Shown: positions 11,060 to 21,600 of the stretch, piece after piece
Numbering within the stretch: the first letter of the stretch is position 1
Layout of the letters: every line of letters begins with the position of its first letter
Origin: Pyropia yezoensis
Taxonomy: Eukaryota; Rhodophyta; Bangiophyceae; Bangiales; Bangiaceae
DNA: 64,000 bases
Direction: 5' to 3'
Assembly: GCA_009829735.1 (NCBI GenBank)
Contig: CM020618.1
Coordinates: 40,353,030 to 40,417,029 of the forward strand
Position numbers and translations under genes: made by a program
The notes under the pieces: model-generated
Database searches by the model: none
Seen by the model: the letters and a program-made list of their open reading frames with translations, nothing else
What the model was told of the DNA's origin: nothing

Positions 11060-12385
11060 TCAAACGGGGGGGGGCGACGTCTGCCGCCGTGCGCGCCGCC
11101 GCCGCCACCATCACCCACCACGGACCGGCTGGCCGGCGCAACGCCCGCCGCCCTCCACGTGCACACGCACGGTCACGAAAGAGAACAGAGAAGAGAACAC
11201 GCTGTGGAGACGGGCTGAAGTGTGCTGTCCGTGTGAGGCCGTTCCTCCTGGTGTAAGAGGGAGGCGGCAGGGGCGGGGCGTGCCACCCGCGTGCGTTACG
11301 GCAGCGTCTGCCAGCGCGGGGGGCGGCAAGCGCATATGCGCTGCGTCATGACGTGAAGGAGGAAGGAGAGGAGGGGAAGGGTGGGGCGAGGAGTTGCAGA
11401 GCGGCCGCCCCCCATGACCACCGCCAGCAGCATCAGCAGCGCGGCGGCAGGGGGGTATCGGTGGTGACGAGGTCCAGGCGCAGGTGGGGCGCGCCGTTCG
11501 CCTACCGAGATTCCACCCGCCCCGCCGCGTCACCCACCCACGCCAGCCTCCCTCGTCATGCACCACGTGCCTCGTCGCCGTCGTCATGATCATCCCCCCC
11601 TCCATCCGCTCCCGTCATTTCTCACTGCCAGCCGCAGTGGCCTCGCGCGTTAGGAGGGTGAGCGGGGGCTGGGCGGTGGAAGCGACTCCCACGACGGCGG
11701 CACGGACCCCATCCGAGTCCAGGCCGCTGGCGCCCAGAGTGTGGCCAATGACGGGCTGGCGGGTCTTGTTCAATCGATGGCGCCCGTTTCTCCCCCGCTG
11801 CATCCCCCCCCTTCCCTCTTCCCCGCCACCCGAGCGTCCCCTTCTCTGGTGGGCCGCCGACCCTCGCGCGGTGCGCGCGTCCTCGCCGCTGGGTCCGACG
11901 GGGCGCACGGTGCGTGCCGGTCCTCTCCCCTCTGGCGGTCGCGGTGATGGATCAGTCACGTGTCGGCACGCCCCACCTTTGGCACCAGGCCCCCGCCCCC
12001 ACACCTATGGAGGGAGTCCATACACTGCCTTGCCAGCGTACACTGGCCCTCTCCCTTCCCACCCGCCTTGGAAGACGCGCCACGCGATGGGCCACGCCGA
12101 CCGACTCGACACATCGGATTCGGGTCCTCGCGCCACGGCCCGTGCGCTGTCAGATTCATCAGCATCGGCCGCTCACACCACACACGTTGACCGTGGGGGC
12201 GCTCTCGAGGTTCACTGCTGTGCAGGCCAGAAATGCGCTCGGCCCAGGCACCTGCCTTGGCAGCAGGGCGTGCGCGCCCGCCCCGCCACCCCGAGCACCG
12301 TGCCGACGGTGCAGGTTGGCTCATCCCCCGCGGCGGCCGAGTGATCCTTCTGCCTCCCCCCCCCCTCCTTCCTTTATCGCCCCTT

Positions 12386-12417
<32 letters not shown>

Positions 12418-12562
12418 ATCCGCCTGTCGGCCCGTCGCCCCCCCCCCCTTCCGTCTTGCCCTGCCGCCGCGCCACCCGGCGCTTTGGGGCCACCACGGTG
12501 ATTGCCGCCTCGACGGTATACACAACCCCCGCCGTCGCGCACCCACCCACCCGCTCCTGCTG

Positions 12563-12565
<3 letters not shown>
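10128..12565. other. Gene-poor GC-rich region with long poly-C runs
   Basis: Contains C33 at 11025-11057 and C29 at 12386-12414. Open frames of up to 377 codons occur, but they are Pro/Ala/Arg-rich, overlap on both strands and lack domains. No gene is called. A near-palindrome with a TGTACA centre lies at about 10248-10271. Confidence 0.5.

Positions 12566-12652
<87 letters not shown>
12566..12652 (+). repeat. CTG trinucleotide tract, (CTG)12-CTC-(CTG)16
   Basis: Twenty-eight CTG units with one CTC interruption, about 300 bp upstream of the MsrB start codon. The MsrB frame is open through it (poly-Ala) but has no ATG there, so it is more likely 5' untranslated or promoter DNA than coding. 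Confidence 0.95.
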
Positions 12653-12653
<1 letters not shown>

Positions 12654-12951
12654 GCACTTGCCGCTGCTTCTGCGGTGGGTGCGCGTGCGCCCACGACCTG
12701 GCTGTGCGTGTGGGTGCCGGCCCTGCTGCCGCCCCGCGCTTTTTGGGGGCGCGGCTTTGCCTCCGCCTGTCGCTGCTGCGGCGGCTGACGGGGTCTTTGC
12801 TTGCGTCGCTGGCTATCGGTTGGTCGCCGGCGGCCGCTGTGGCGGTGGCGGCTGTGACGTTGGCTGTGGCTGTGGCGGCGGCGGCGGCGGCGGCGGCGGC
12901 TGCGGCCGCCCCTGCCCCCCCCCCCCCCCCCCCCCCCTGCCCCGGGCCACC

Positions 12952-13961
12952 ATGGGGTCTGCGTCACACAACCCCCCCCCCCCCTCCGAGGAGGCAACAT
13001 CTCCCTACTTCGCGTCCCTCCCCGCGGCGGCGCTGCCGTCCGTCAAGCCCGCCGGGCCCGGTCCGCTGGCACGGTGGCTGGCGCGGCAGGCGAGGTGGCT
13101 GCGGGCGCTGGCCCAGCCGCCCGACGTGTCCAACGTGCGCGCGGCTGTGCACCGCACTGAGGCGGAATGGCGGCGCCTGCTGTCGCCGCTTGCGTACGCG
13201 GTGATGCGGCAACAAAAGACCGAGGCGCCCTTTTCGGGCGAGTACGACGCGCTCTTCCCGGAAGAAGGCTTCTTCAAGTGCGCAGCGTGTAGCCGGCCAC
13301 TCTACTCGGCGCAAGCAAAGTTTAACTCGGGCTGCGGGTGGCCTGCGTACGTGCCCGTTTCCTTCTTGTCGCTGGCGGATTTTTTATTTTGGTGTAGTTC
13401 CCCCTCACTGCTGCACATCTGTGCGCGCTGGGTGGGTATAGGGGTAAACGTCATGAGGGAGAAGGAGTGAGGTCGGCCTGCGAGTCTGCCTCCCCTCTTG
13501 CCGCCACGGGACGCCGCGTTTGGTTCTTCGGCTGTGCTGACCCGTTGCCTTTTCAGTATCTCGTGGTCCGTCACGCTTGCTTCATGGCTCCTACTGCTTC
13601 TCCATCTCGTTTTGCACCTGGTGCTCTGACATCGGCCTTGCCGGGATGTTTGGTTGTGTTGGCGTCGCTTTTGGTGGTTGTCCTCGTCTATTTTGTTTGC
13701 CTGGTTGTTCATCTTCCTCCCTTGCCAACCGCGCATGCCCACAGGTTTGACAAGTGCTACGCTGGCGCGGTGTTTATGAAGCGGGATCGTGACGGGTCAC
13801 GGGCCGAGATCCTCTGTGCATCTTGTCATGGTCACTTGGGTCACGTCTTCGCTGGGGAGGGATTGACCCCAACGGACGAGCGGCACTGTGTGAACAGCGT
13901 CTCTATCGTCTACGACGCAACCGCGCCGCCAGAGAAAGTGAGAGAGGTCATGTTGACGTGA
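12952..13961 (+). CDS. MSRB: Peptide methionine-(R)-S-oxide reductase (MsrB/SelR)
   Basis: Reduces methionine-R-sulfoxide in proteins, part of oxidative-stress repair. Proposed exons are 12952-13346 and 13745-13961, giving 203 aa. The ATG at 12952 sits in a strong context (gccaccATGG). The donor GTACGT at 13347 and an acceptor ending CACAG at 13744 restore the family sequence GCGWPAFDKCYAGAV across the junction; reading straight on gives WPAYVP instead. Seen in order: KTEAPFSGEYD, the first zinc pair KCAAC, FNSGCGWPA, the second zinc pair CASC, HGHLGHVF and the catalytic Cys in RHCVNS. The N-terminal 50 or so residues are Ala/Pro-rich and may be a targeting peptide. The catalytic residue is Cys, not selenocysteine. 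All key residues are present. Confidence 0.93.
13347..13744 (+). other. MsrB intron (398 bp)
   Basis: GT-AG intron splitting an Ala codon (phase 2). It starts GTACGT and ends CCCACAG, and is much more T-rich than the exons. Splice sites were chosen because they alone give the continuous MsrB motif. Confidence 0.85.
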
Positions 13962-14939
13962 CCCTACTACGACCCCTTCTCTGGGGTCTTGACTGCGGGT
14001 GCTTCGTTTGTTTCCCCTTTGTTTTGTTCATGCCCTCCCCGTCCTCCCTTATTTTTTTTTTCTCCCCTTTTTGCCATGCTCTTGTGGGTGACTGTACATT
14101 TTCATGGTTGCATTGGTGCCTCTTTATTTTGACATCATGTTCTGCTTCCTCTTCAGTATCCACTGCCCTGGTTGCGTCACCTTTCCAACGTGCGACGTTC
14201 AGTCCCCCTCTCACACCGTTCCCTCTCTCCGCCCAGCTCTCCCGCTCCTGTCCTTCCCTCTACCCCTGACCTCGTTTCGAGGACACGCCTTGGTCCACGG
14301 TGAGCGCGTCTCCACATGGTCTGCCATCCGCCTGCCTCCGGTCGACGCGCGGAGAGCAGTGCCGCCGCGGCATCGATGGGGGTAGCGCCGTCCCTCGCCG
14401 ACGACTTCGCGACTCGCCGGCGGCACCCCCCGCACCCTACCCTTCCCCATGTCTGTTACGGTGAGCGCCTGCAAGTGCCGCGTGCCCGGTGGCGTTGGTG
14501 GGCCCAGTGGCGGGACGGACATGTGCTGGCAATGAGCACGGGGGCGCGTCTTTGGGTCAAGCTCCAAAGGGTAGGACAGGGTTGTTTTGCGCCGGCCGAC
14601 GATGTGTCTCCAATCTGGGCATGCTCGCTCGCAAGGTGCTGATCGCTGTATGTAATTATCTTTTACCTCTCAGCACTCACCGCTGATGACAATGCCGTCG
14701 GGAGTGCGTGACTTGTCTTTCTGGTTGACCGACACCTACGCCAGCTCTGAGAGGGAGCGCACTTTTGTCTTCCAAGTCTGACTCCACCCCCATCGCCCGC
14801 ACACAAGCCCTCTATACACACGCACACGCACAGCAGACGATGCGCCGAGGGAAACTCGCCGACAGCCGTACCTGCTCTCAAAGTCGCTGGACGGTGCATT
14901 CGTCACCCCCCCCCCCCCCCCCCCCGCGTTCCACTGCAT
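13962..14939. other. Intergenic region between convergent MsrB and a NEET gene
   Basis: Presumed 3' ends of both genes: T-rich patches near 14050 and a C20 run at 14906-14925. No coding feature supported. Confidence 0.5.
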
Positions 14940-15275
14940 CTACTCGGCGGCGCTCACCACCTTGACAATGACGGGCCCCAGCTGGTCGCCCGTCTCCTTG
15001 TTGTGCTTGTTGTGTGCCCCCGAGCACCGCGGGAACGTCGCGCTCTTCCAGCAGCGGCACAGCGCAACGCCCTTGTCGCCGTCGGTGCTGTTGTGGGCAA
15101 TCGACAGCTTCTCCTTCGCCTTGGAGCCGTCATTGTACACGTCCGCCATCATGCGCGGGGGGGCGGCCGCCGCCGCGGGAGCGCCGTGGGTGGCCGCCGG
15201 CCTACGGGCGCTCACTGCCAGCCGCTGGCGGGGGGTGGTCCGGGACAGGCACGACGGGGTCGGCAGGAAGGCCAT
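14940..15275 (-). CDS. NEET-type CDGSH iron-sulfur domain protein (paralogue 1, intronless)
   Basis: 111-residue protein from an ATG at 15275, with no intron. The C-terminal half carries the 2Fe-2S ligand pattern C-x-C-x2-S-x3-P-x-C-x-G-x-H as CRCWKSATFPRCSGAH, followed by KHNKETGDQLGPV, which closely matches plant NEET proteins. The canonical Asp of CDGSH is replaced by Ser; the three Cys and one His ligands are kept. The N-terminal 40 residues are rich in Ser, Arg and Ala with no acidic residue, as expected of a plastid or mitochondrial transit peptide. NEET proteins bind a labile 2Fe-2S cluster and act in iron/ROS homeostasis. It is divergent from the paralogue at 16711. Confidence 0.92.
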   Translation of the reverse strand: MAFLPTPSCLSRTTPRQRLAVSARRPAATHGAPAAAAAPPRMMADVYNDGSKAKEKLSIAHNSTDGDKGVALCRCWKSATFPRCSGAHNKHNKETGDQLGPVIVKVVSAAE

Positions 15276-16710
15276 GGTGCAGTGGGGTGGGTAGGTAGAT
15301 GGGTGGGTGGACCCGATGGAGGAGGGGGGGGGGGGGGGGGTTCCGTCGCGTGGCAGTCGGACGGTGGTGGCGTGGGTTGCGGGGGAAGAGAGGTGGGGAG
15401 CTGGGGTTTGGGTCAGCGGAGAGCAAAAGGAAACGCAGCGTCACAGGATGCGGGATGCAGGCAGCGGGGTGGGGTCGGGGGAAGTACTAAGAAGGGCCGG
15501 CCTGCTGCCCGATGGCCTCCACTGCCTATCGACTCGTGGCGTAGGGGGGGTGCAAACCGATACCGGGGGGCAGGTCCCCCAGCCCACGCCCGCCCGCGGG
15601 TGCAACTGCAGTGACGGCGGCTGCGGGCCAGACGCCGCAGTCGATACCCGTCGCGCCTTGCCCGGCCAGTGATTGGGAGCGCTATCCGACGGGGTGTTGG
15701 CCGCGAGCCGCCACAAACGGACCGCCGACTGGATTCCATTTGTGACCCCGCGAGGGGGATGGGTGGGTGGGGGGGGGAAACGCCAAGGCGGTAGGCCAGA
15801 GCTGCACCCCAGCCGCGGGTGGCAAGATAGGTATTGTGGCCCGGCCCGTGGCGTGGAACGTCTGCCGGCTGGTGGCTTATCTATAACCAACGCTCTGCCA
15901 GTGGAGCCATCATGGCCAGGCTGGGTGGGGTTGGTTGCAATGACCGCCAATCCAGAGGGGCCATCATGGCCGCCTGCGGGTGTGCACCGCCCACCCCCCA
16001 GCGCGAGCGGTGCTGGGAAGCGCAGCAGCGTTGTTGGGCTGGCGCCGCGCGGCGGACGAGCGGGCACCATCTCCGTGTCGTGATAGTGTTGGAGATCCTG
16101 TATGCCATAGCAGCCAATCAAATGGCCCTATCGGATGCTTCCGTTCAATGCGCTGTCGGGCGACAAGCTTTGCGATCAGTTTTTTTGCACTCGCTGCTCT
16201 GCTCTGCCACCCGCAGACCGGCCATGATGGCCCACCTCGCGGTCGGCGGGACACACGGGTGAAGCCCCCGCCCCGTGGAGCCCCCTTCGCCCTCCGCATC
16301 CACGGAGGGGGGGCTCCCAGGATGCAGGGAGAGCTGCATCCCCCCCCGCCCGCCACTGCAACCCGGTTGCAATCCCACCCCCCTCCGCCCCCGATTCCAT
16401 TCCATTCGCGTCGGGTGTGGGGGCGTAACGCGTCCCGCGATGCGCTCGGCGCCCCACTACGTTACTGCCCTTTGCCGGCAATCGAAGAAGCCCCTTGATT
16501 TATAGCCCCGCCGCACGCCGTGACAGCAGCCGCTACACGCCCTCTTCTCTCGACTCCGCCACTGCATCTGTATTACGTCTTTTCCCGTCCCCGCATCCAC
16601 CATCCCTGTCACCACCCCCTCCCCCCCACCGTCACAGTCACTGTTGCGTCTGCCCAGTCCCCCCCCCCACCCTCCACCCCCTCCACCGCCCCCACCTTCC
16701 CACCGCCATC
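15276..16710. promoter_or_regulatory. Shared upstream region of the two divergent NEET genes
   Basis: 1.4 kb between the two NEET start codons, with no supported gene. A 12-13 bp near-palindrome, GGCCATCATGGCC, occurs at 15959-15971, in shorter form at 15906-15917 and inverted (GGCCATGATGGCC) at 16220-16232. The same word overlaps the NEET start codon at 16705-16716. G17 lies at 15324-15340. A regulatory role is inference from position and repetition. Confidence 0.4.
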
Positions 16711-17331
16711 ATGGCCTTTGTTGCTGCTGCCGCGCCGCTGGGCCGCCCGTCTCACTGTGGCACCGCTCTCACCACCCGCCCGCCGGCGGCGGCCACCCCC
16801 GCGGCGGCGGCGACGACGCGCATGGCGACGCCGCCTCTCAACCCAGAAGGGGAAAAGGACAAGGTGTCTTCCTACACGCTGGTGACGGGCGCCAAGGTGG
16901 GGCTGTGCCGCTGCTACAAGAGCAAGGACTTTCCCCTGTGCAATGGCGCCCACGCGGGATACAACAAGAAGGTACGTCGAGGGGGTGGGGGCAAGATGGG
17001 GGTTGCTCTGGGGAGGGAGTGCTGCAGTGAATCGGGTGACCAGCCATGCGGCAGCATCTATGTACCGGGTGGAGAGGAGAGGGACGGGTGGGCGTGTGGG
17101 CTGCCTCTGGAGGGTCAGACAGCTTCCCACCGATGGTAGACGCATGCACATGCTGATACACACACCACATTCTCTGCTTTTTGCACGGCGATGCCCCCTG
17201 GTGACTGGCGACACATCCCCAACGGCGTACTTGGTTGACTGGCCGCCTGCACCTCACAGACTGGGGACAACTTGGGCCCCATTGAGGTGGTGTCAACGCC
17301 CGACGTGCCAGCGACGATGGGGCGCGACTAG
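16711..17331 (+). CDS. NEET-type CDGSH iron-sulfur domain protein (paralogue 2, one intron)
   Basis: Exons 16711-16971 and 17260-17331 give 110 aa. The donor GTACGT (16972) and acceptor CTCACAG (17259) are in phase 0. The joined C-terminus TGDNLGPIEVV corresponds to TGDQLGPVIVK of paralogue 1. The cluster ligands are CRCYKSKDFPLCNGAH (Asp of CDGSH replaced by Asn). The N-terminal 35 residues (MAFVAAAAPLGRPSH...) look like an organelle transit peptide. The ATG context is gccatcATGG. Predicted role matches paralogue 1: 2Fe-2S binding and transfer. The pair probably arose by duplication, with gain or loss of the intron in one copy. Confidence 0.92.
16972..17259 (+). other. NEET paralogue 2 intron (288 bp)
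   Basis: GT-AG intron between AAG and ACT codons. It lies at the point where paralogue 1 reads straight through (HNKE/TGDQ), so that gene lacks it. Confidence 0.85.
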
Positions 17332-18696
17332 AACTTCGTGCCGCGCGCCGTGTTGAAGCGTGGTCGCCCCACGGGGCGAGGGGGGAGGGGGGCGGGTGGA
17401 CCCACAGCAGCAGGCCGCTGTCTCGTCACTGCCTCTTTTTGGCTGGGACCGCTCGTGTCTGTGGGGTGTGAATAAGAAAAACAAAACGGGTCCACCTTGT
17501 CCACGCGCCGCGCGTCGTCCATACGTTGGGAGGTGTCGGTGCCCACGAGGGTACAATCACGTTTGAAAAACGCCCTCTGCGGGCCGCCGGGCCTTCCCCC
17601 CGTTCACCAGAAAAGGCAGGACGATGAAGTGAGACGCGTGCGGCCCGCTTCAGCTGCACATGATGGACCTTCCCTTCCCCCAAGGAGGTGTGCTCGCAGC
17701 CCGCCTGCGGTACTTTCCAGTGGCTACGGCCGCGCGGACGGTGAGCGGGACCCCTGTTCAGAACCATTCCTCCTCTGAGGTGTAGCGTGTAGCCCTGTCG
17801 CTTCCCTGGGTGCCTTGCCTCCTTCCCGTCTCTCTTTCTAAGGGAGCCGTGCCCTATGAACTGTACAGGTTGTACAGTACATACAGTACTTGTTCTTTAG
17901 TCACCTTCGCCTTCTCCACGGGGCCCACCCCTTCCAGTGTTCAAATAACAATTTTGTGCACAATACAAGACCCGTGTCCAGACTCGCAGGATCACTTGAT
18001 TCAAAATTCAAAATCCTGTTCGGACTTGATTACAGTACGCAATGCCGCAGAACCGCCACTGACGATGGCCGGCCGAGCCGGTCGGCGTGCGCGCGGGCGC
18101 GCAGGCGCCACCCCCCCTCGGATCAAGCAGGTCGCACGATTGGCCAGTGCCGCTACGTAGAGAGGTCCGCCGCCTCGGCGCGCTCTTCGTCATCCTCATC
18201 CTCCCCAAAGTCACCCTGTGCCCTGCCCGTGCCCCCCCGCGGTGGGGACGCGCAGCCGCCATCGTCGCCCACCGCACACCCCTCTACACACCCGTCACGC
18301 CTGCAGGCGGTCACCGCCGTGGCGGTTGGCTTGCCCCACACTCCCCCCACCTCCCCCGCCCCGTTCTCCTACCCTACCTCAGGGGGTCGTTCCCACCCGG
18401 CCCCTACCGCCGCTGCCGCGCGGGGCGGCGGCGGCGGCGGCCCGGTGAGCGCGCCCCCCTGCTCCCATCCTCTTCCGCGCTGCGACGCCGCGCCGCTTGC
18501 CGTGGTTGCCTGCCCCTGGTCCCCCCCCGTGCACGGCGTGGCGGTGTGCGCGCAGGACTGGGGGCATCCCACCCCCCCCGCCCCCCCAGTCACTGCTCCC
18601 TTCTTCCTCCCCCCCTCCTCCTCCTTACTTTCCCTCCCCCCGCCTCCGTAGTGCGGCGCAGCGTCGCCGGTGGCGACGGCGGCGGTGGTGGCGGTG
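17332..18696. other. Intergenic region upstream of the dynein gene
   Basis: Contains the NEET 3' end and presumably the dynein promoter. Around 17857-17890, TGTACA/GTAC words cluster (tgtacaggttgtacagtac). From 18087 the dynein frame is open without an ATG. No other gene supported. Confidence 0.4.
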
Positions 18697-21600
18697 ATGG
18701 CGCTCGACGCGGCCGCCGTCGGCGCGCACCTCGCGGCGCTCCTCCCCGCCCTGGGCGCCGCCCCCGCCGCCGCGGCGGCAGCGGCGGTGGCCACCCCCGC
18801 GGGCGCCGCGGCGGTCGCCCGCTTTGCCGCCGCCGCCCCCGACGGCGCGCCCATCCTGGTCGCGACGGTGACTGCCGGCGCCGCCGCCGGTGGCGGTGGC
18901 GGCGGCGGTGGGGGGGGCCCACCCGTCGTGATGCTCGCCACCGAGGTGACGCCGCCGCCAGTGGCGGCGCGACTGGTTGTCCTCTGCCGACGGCCGGCCG
19001 ACGCAGGGACGACGGCGGCGGCGGGGGCGGGGGCAGCAGCGGCAGCGGTGGCGGGGTCAGCAGCGACGGGGGGGGGGGGGTGGCGTCCCGCCTCGATGTG
19101 CTGACCCTGACCAGCGCCGGCGGCCGTGTCTACGCAGACGACGCTGGTGGTGGCGGCGCGGCCGCCGCGGCAGCGGCGGCCGGCGGCGGCCCCGACGGCG
19201 ACGGTGACGGCGACGGCGACGCGGCCGCCGCTGCGGCGGGCCCGCTGGCGGCGCTTGCCCGCCACCTCCGCACCGTCGCGCTGCCGCTGGTCGACGCGGT
19301 CTCGTCCTCTGGGGGAGCTGGGGGGGTCACCACCAGCCGTGGCCGCCGCGGTGGGGCCGCCACCCCCCGGGAGGGGGTGGCGGCGGCGGCCACCGCCCGG
19401 CGGGCGCTCACCGACGCGGCCGCGGCGGTGGCGGCGGTCGCCGCCGCGCGGGACGTGCCCGTCCCGCCCGTCCGCCTGCGGGTGCACCCGCTGGTCACCG
19501 CCGCGGCGGCGGCGGTGGCGGCCACCACCTCCGCCGGCGGCGGCGGCGGCGGCGGCAGTGGCGGCGGCGGGGGGGCGCCCGCGTCGGTGGCCGCGCTCGT
19601 CGACGCGGTCGGCGACACGGCCGACGCGGGGGGCGTCCTCAACCAGCTGCAGGCGGGCGTGTCGGCATGGGCGGCCGACACGGCCCGCCTCGCCGCGACG
19701 GTCGCCGCCCCGCCGCCCGTCACGGGCGTGGCCGCTGAAACCCGCCTGTGGACGGCCGTTGCCGCGACCGCCGCCGCGGCGGGCCGGTCCGTCACCACCT
19801 CCCCCCCCGTGGGCGCCACGTTTGCGCTCCTCGCCCGCCACCGGCGGGCGGCGGGGGTGCAGGCGGACCTGGCAGCCAGCCTGGCCGCCACCCGCCGCAC
19901 CGCAGAGGGGTACCTCCACCTGCTGCGCGCGCTGCCGGTGGGCGCCCTCGACGCGGCGCTCGACGCGGGCGCCCCCGCGCCGATTGCGGAATCGGTGGCG
20001 GGGGTGGCCGCGCAGGCGGCGGCCAAGCTGCGCCTGTCGGCCTACCCGCCGGGGCGTGCCGAGGGGCTGCTGTTTGCGGTGGGCGTTGCGGTGGATGCCG
20101 CCGCGCGGTCGGCGTTGGCTGACTCGGGGCGGGGCGGAGGGGGGGACGGTGGCCTCTTGGCCGACGTGCATGTGGTGCGTGCGTGGCAGTCGGCGTTTCG
20201 GGCGTGGCGGTGTGGCTACGAGGATCTCCGGGGGGTGGGGCGGGACGTGCTGCGAGCCCGTGGGGACGTCGGCGGCGGCGGCGGCGGCAGCAGTGGCGGC
20301 GGCGGCGGCTGCGGTGGCGGCGGGGGTGGCGCCGATGGCGGCGTCGACGAGGACGCCGGCGGCGGCGGCAGTGGTGGCGGCGACGGGCACCACGGCGTCA
20401 GCGGCGGGCGCGCCGGTGGGGGCCTCCCGCCGCGGCGCCCGCCCGCTTTTGCGGCGGTCGAGTCGCGCCTCTTTGACGTCGCCGCCCTGCACGCCAGCTA
20501 CGAGGTGCTGGGCGAGGCCGTGTCGACGGTCGACGCCGAGGCATCGGCCGCTGCGGCGGCGGCCGCCGCTTCTTCCTCTACGGCTACCAACGTGGATGGT
20601 GCCGTCGGCAGCGACGGCGGCGCCGACGCCGACGCCCGCCGCGACTGCGAGGCGGTGGTGGCAGAGGCGGCGGCGAGGGTGAAGGCGGCGGCCGCCGCCC
20701 TTCGGGCTGCGTACGGCGCGGTAGGCGGCACCGCCACCCGCTTTGACGGCCCTGACGGGGGTGGTGGCCGGTGGCGCGCCGCGCTCGGCACGGTCGAGGC
20801 CGCCACTACCGACGTGGACGCTGCCGTCGGGCGGTACGTGGCCGCGCGGCTGGCGGCGGTGGTCGCCGCCGAAGCGGCGACGGCGGCCGCCGCGGCCGAT
20901 GAGGACGGCGGCGGCGCCGACGGCGGCGGCGGCATGGGCGGCGGCGGTGGCGGCGGCGGCGATGGCCCCCCCGCCACCACTGCCGACGCGGCGGCCGACG
21001 CGGCGGGCACCCGCGGGCGGCGGCTGCTGGCGGCCATGGCGGCGGTCACCGCCCCGTACGGCCGGGCGCTCACCGCCCGCCCCGACTTGGCGACTGCCGC
21101 CCTGGCGGGCGGCCGCCGCCCCGCCCTCCGCGCCGCCGCGGCGGCGGTGGCGGCGCTCGCCGCCCGCGCCGCCGCCGCCGAGCGCGTGGCGGGCGGCGCG
21201 GACCTGCCGCTGCCGCCCATTGCCGGGGGGGTGGTGGTGCTGGCGGCGGTCGCGCGGGCGCTCGCCGCCGCCGTCACGGCGGTCGACGCGGCGATTGCGC
21301 CGCCGCCGCCGCCGGGCTCGGGCGGCCGGGGGCCGGTCGCCGCGGCGGCCGCCGCTGCCGACGCGGCGGCCGCGACGGCCCGCGCCGCGGCCGGCGCTAG
21401 CGCCAAGGACGCCGCCGCCGCCCCGTCCCGCCAGGCGGGCGCGTCGGTCGCGACCGCCGCGGCGGCGGCGGCGGTGGTGGCGGTCGCCGGCGGCAGCGCC
21501 GGGGACCCCGTCACGGCCCTGGGCGCGGCGGTCGCCGCGCTGCGCGCCCGCCTCGACCTGCGGCCGCTCGTCGCGCAGTGGGCACGGGACCAGGTTCGGG

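Noticed and set aside
10218-11351. Open frame of 377 codons
   Set aside because: Pro/Ala/Arg-rich, overlapped by equally long frames on both strands, crosses C33, and has no domain.
18087-18696. Extending dynein upstream to 18087
   Set aside because: Frame is open but begins without ATG; the N-terminus matching dynein starts at 18697 in another frame.
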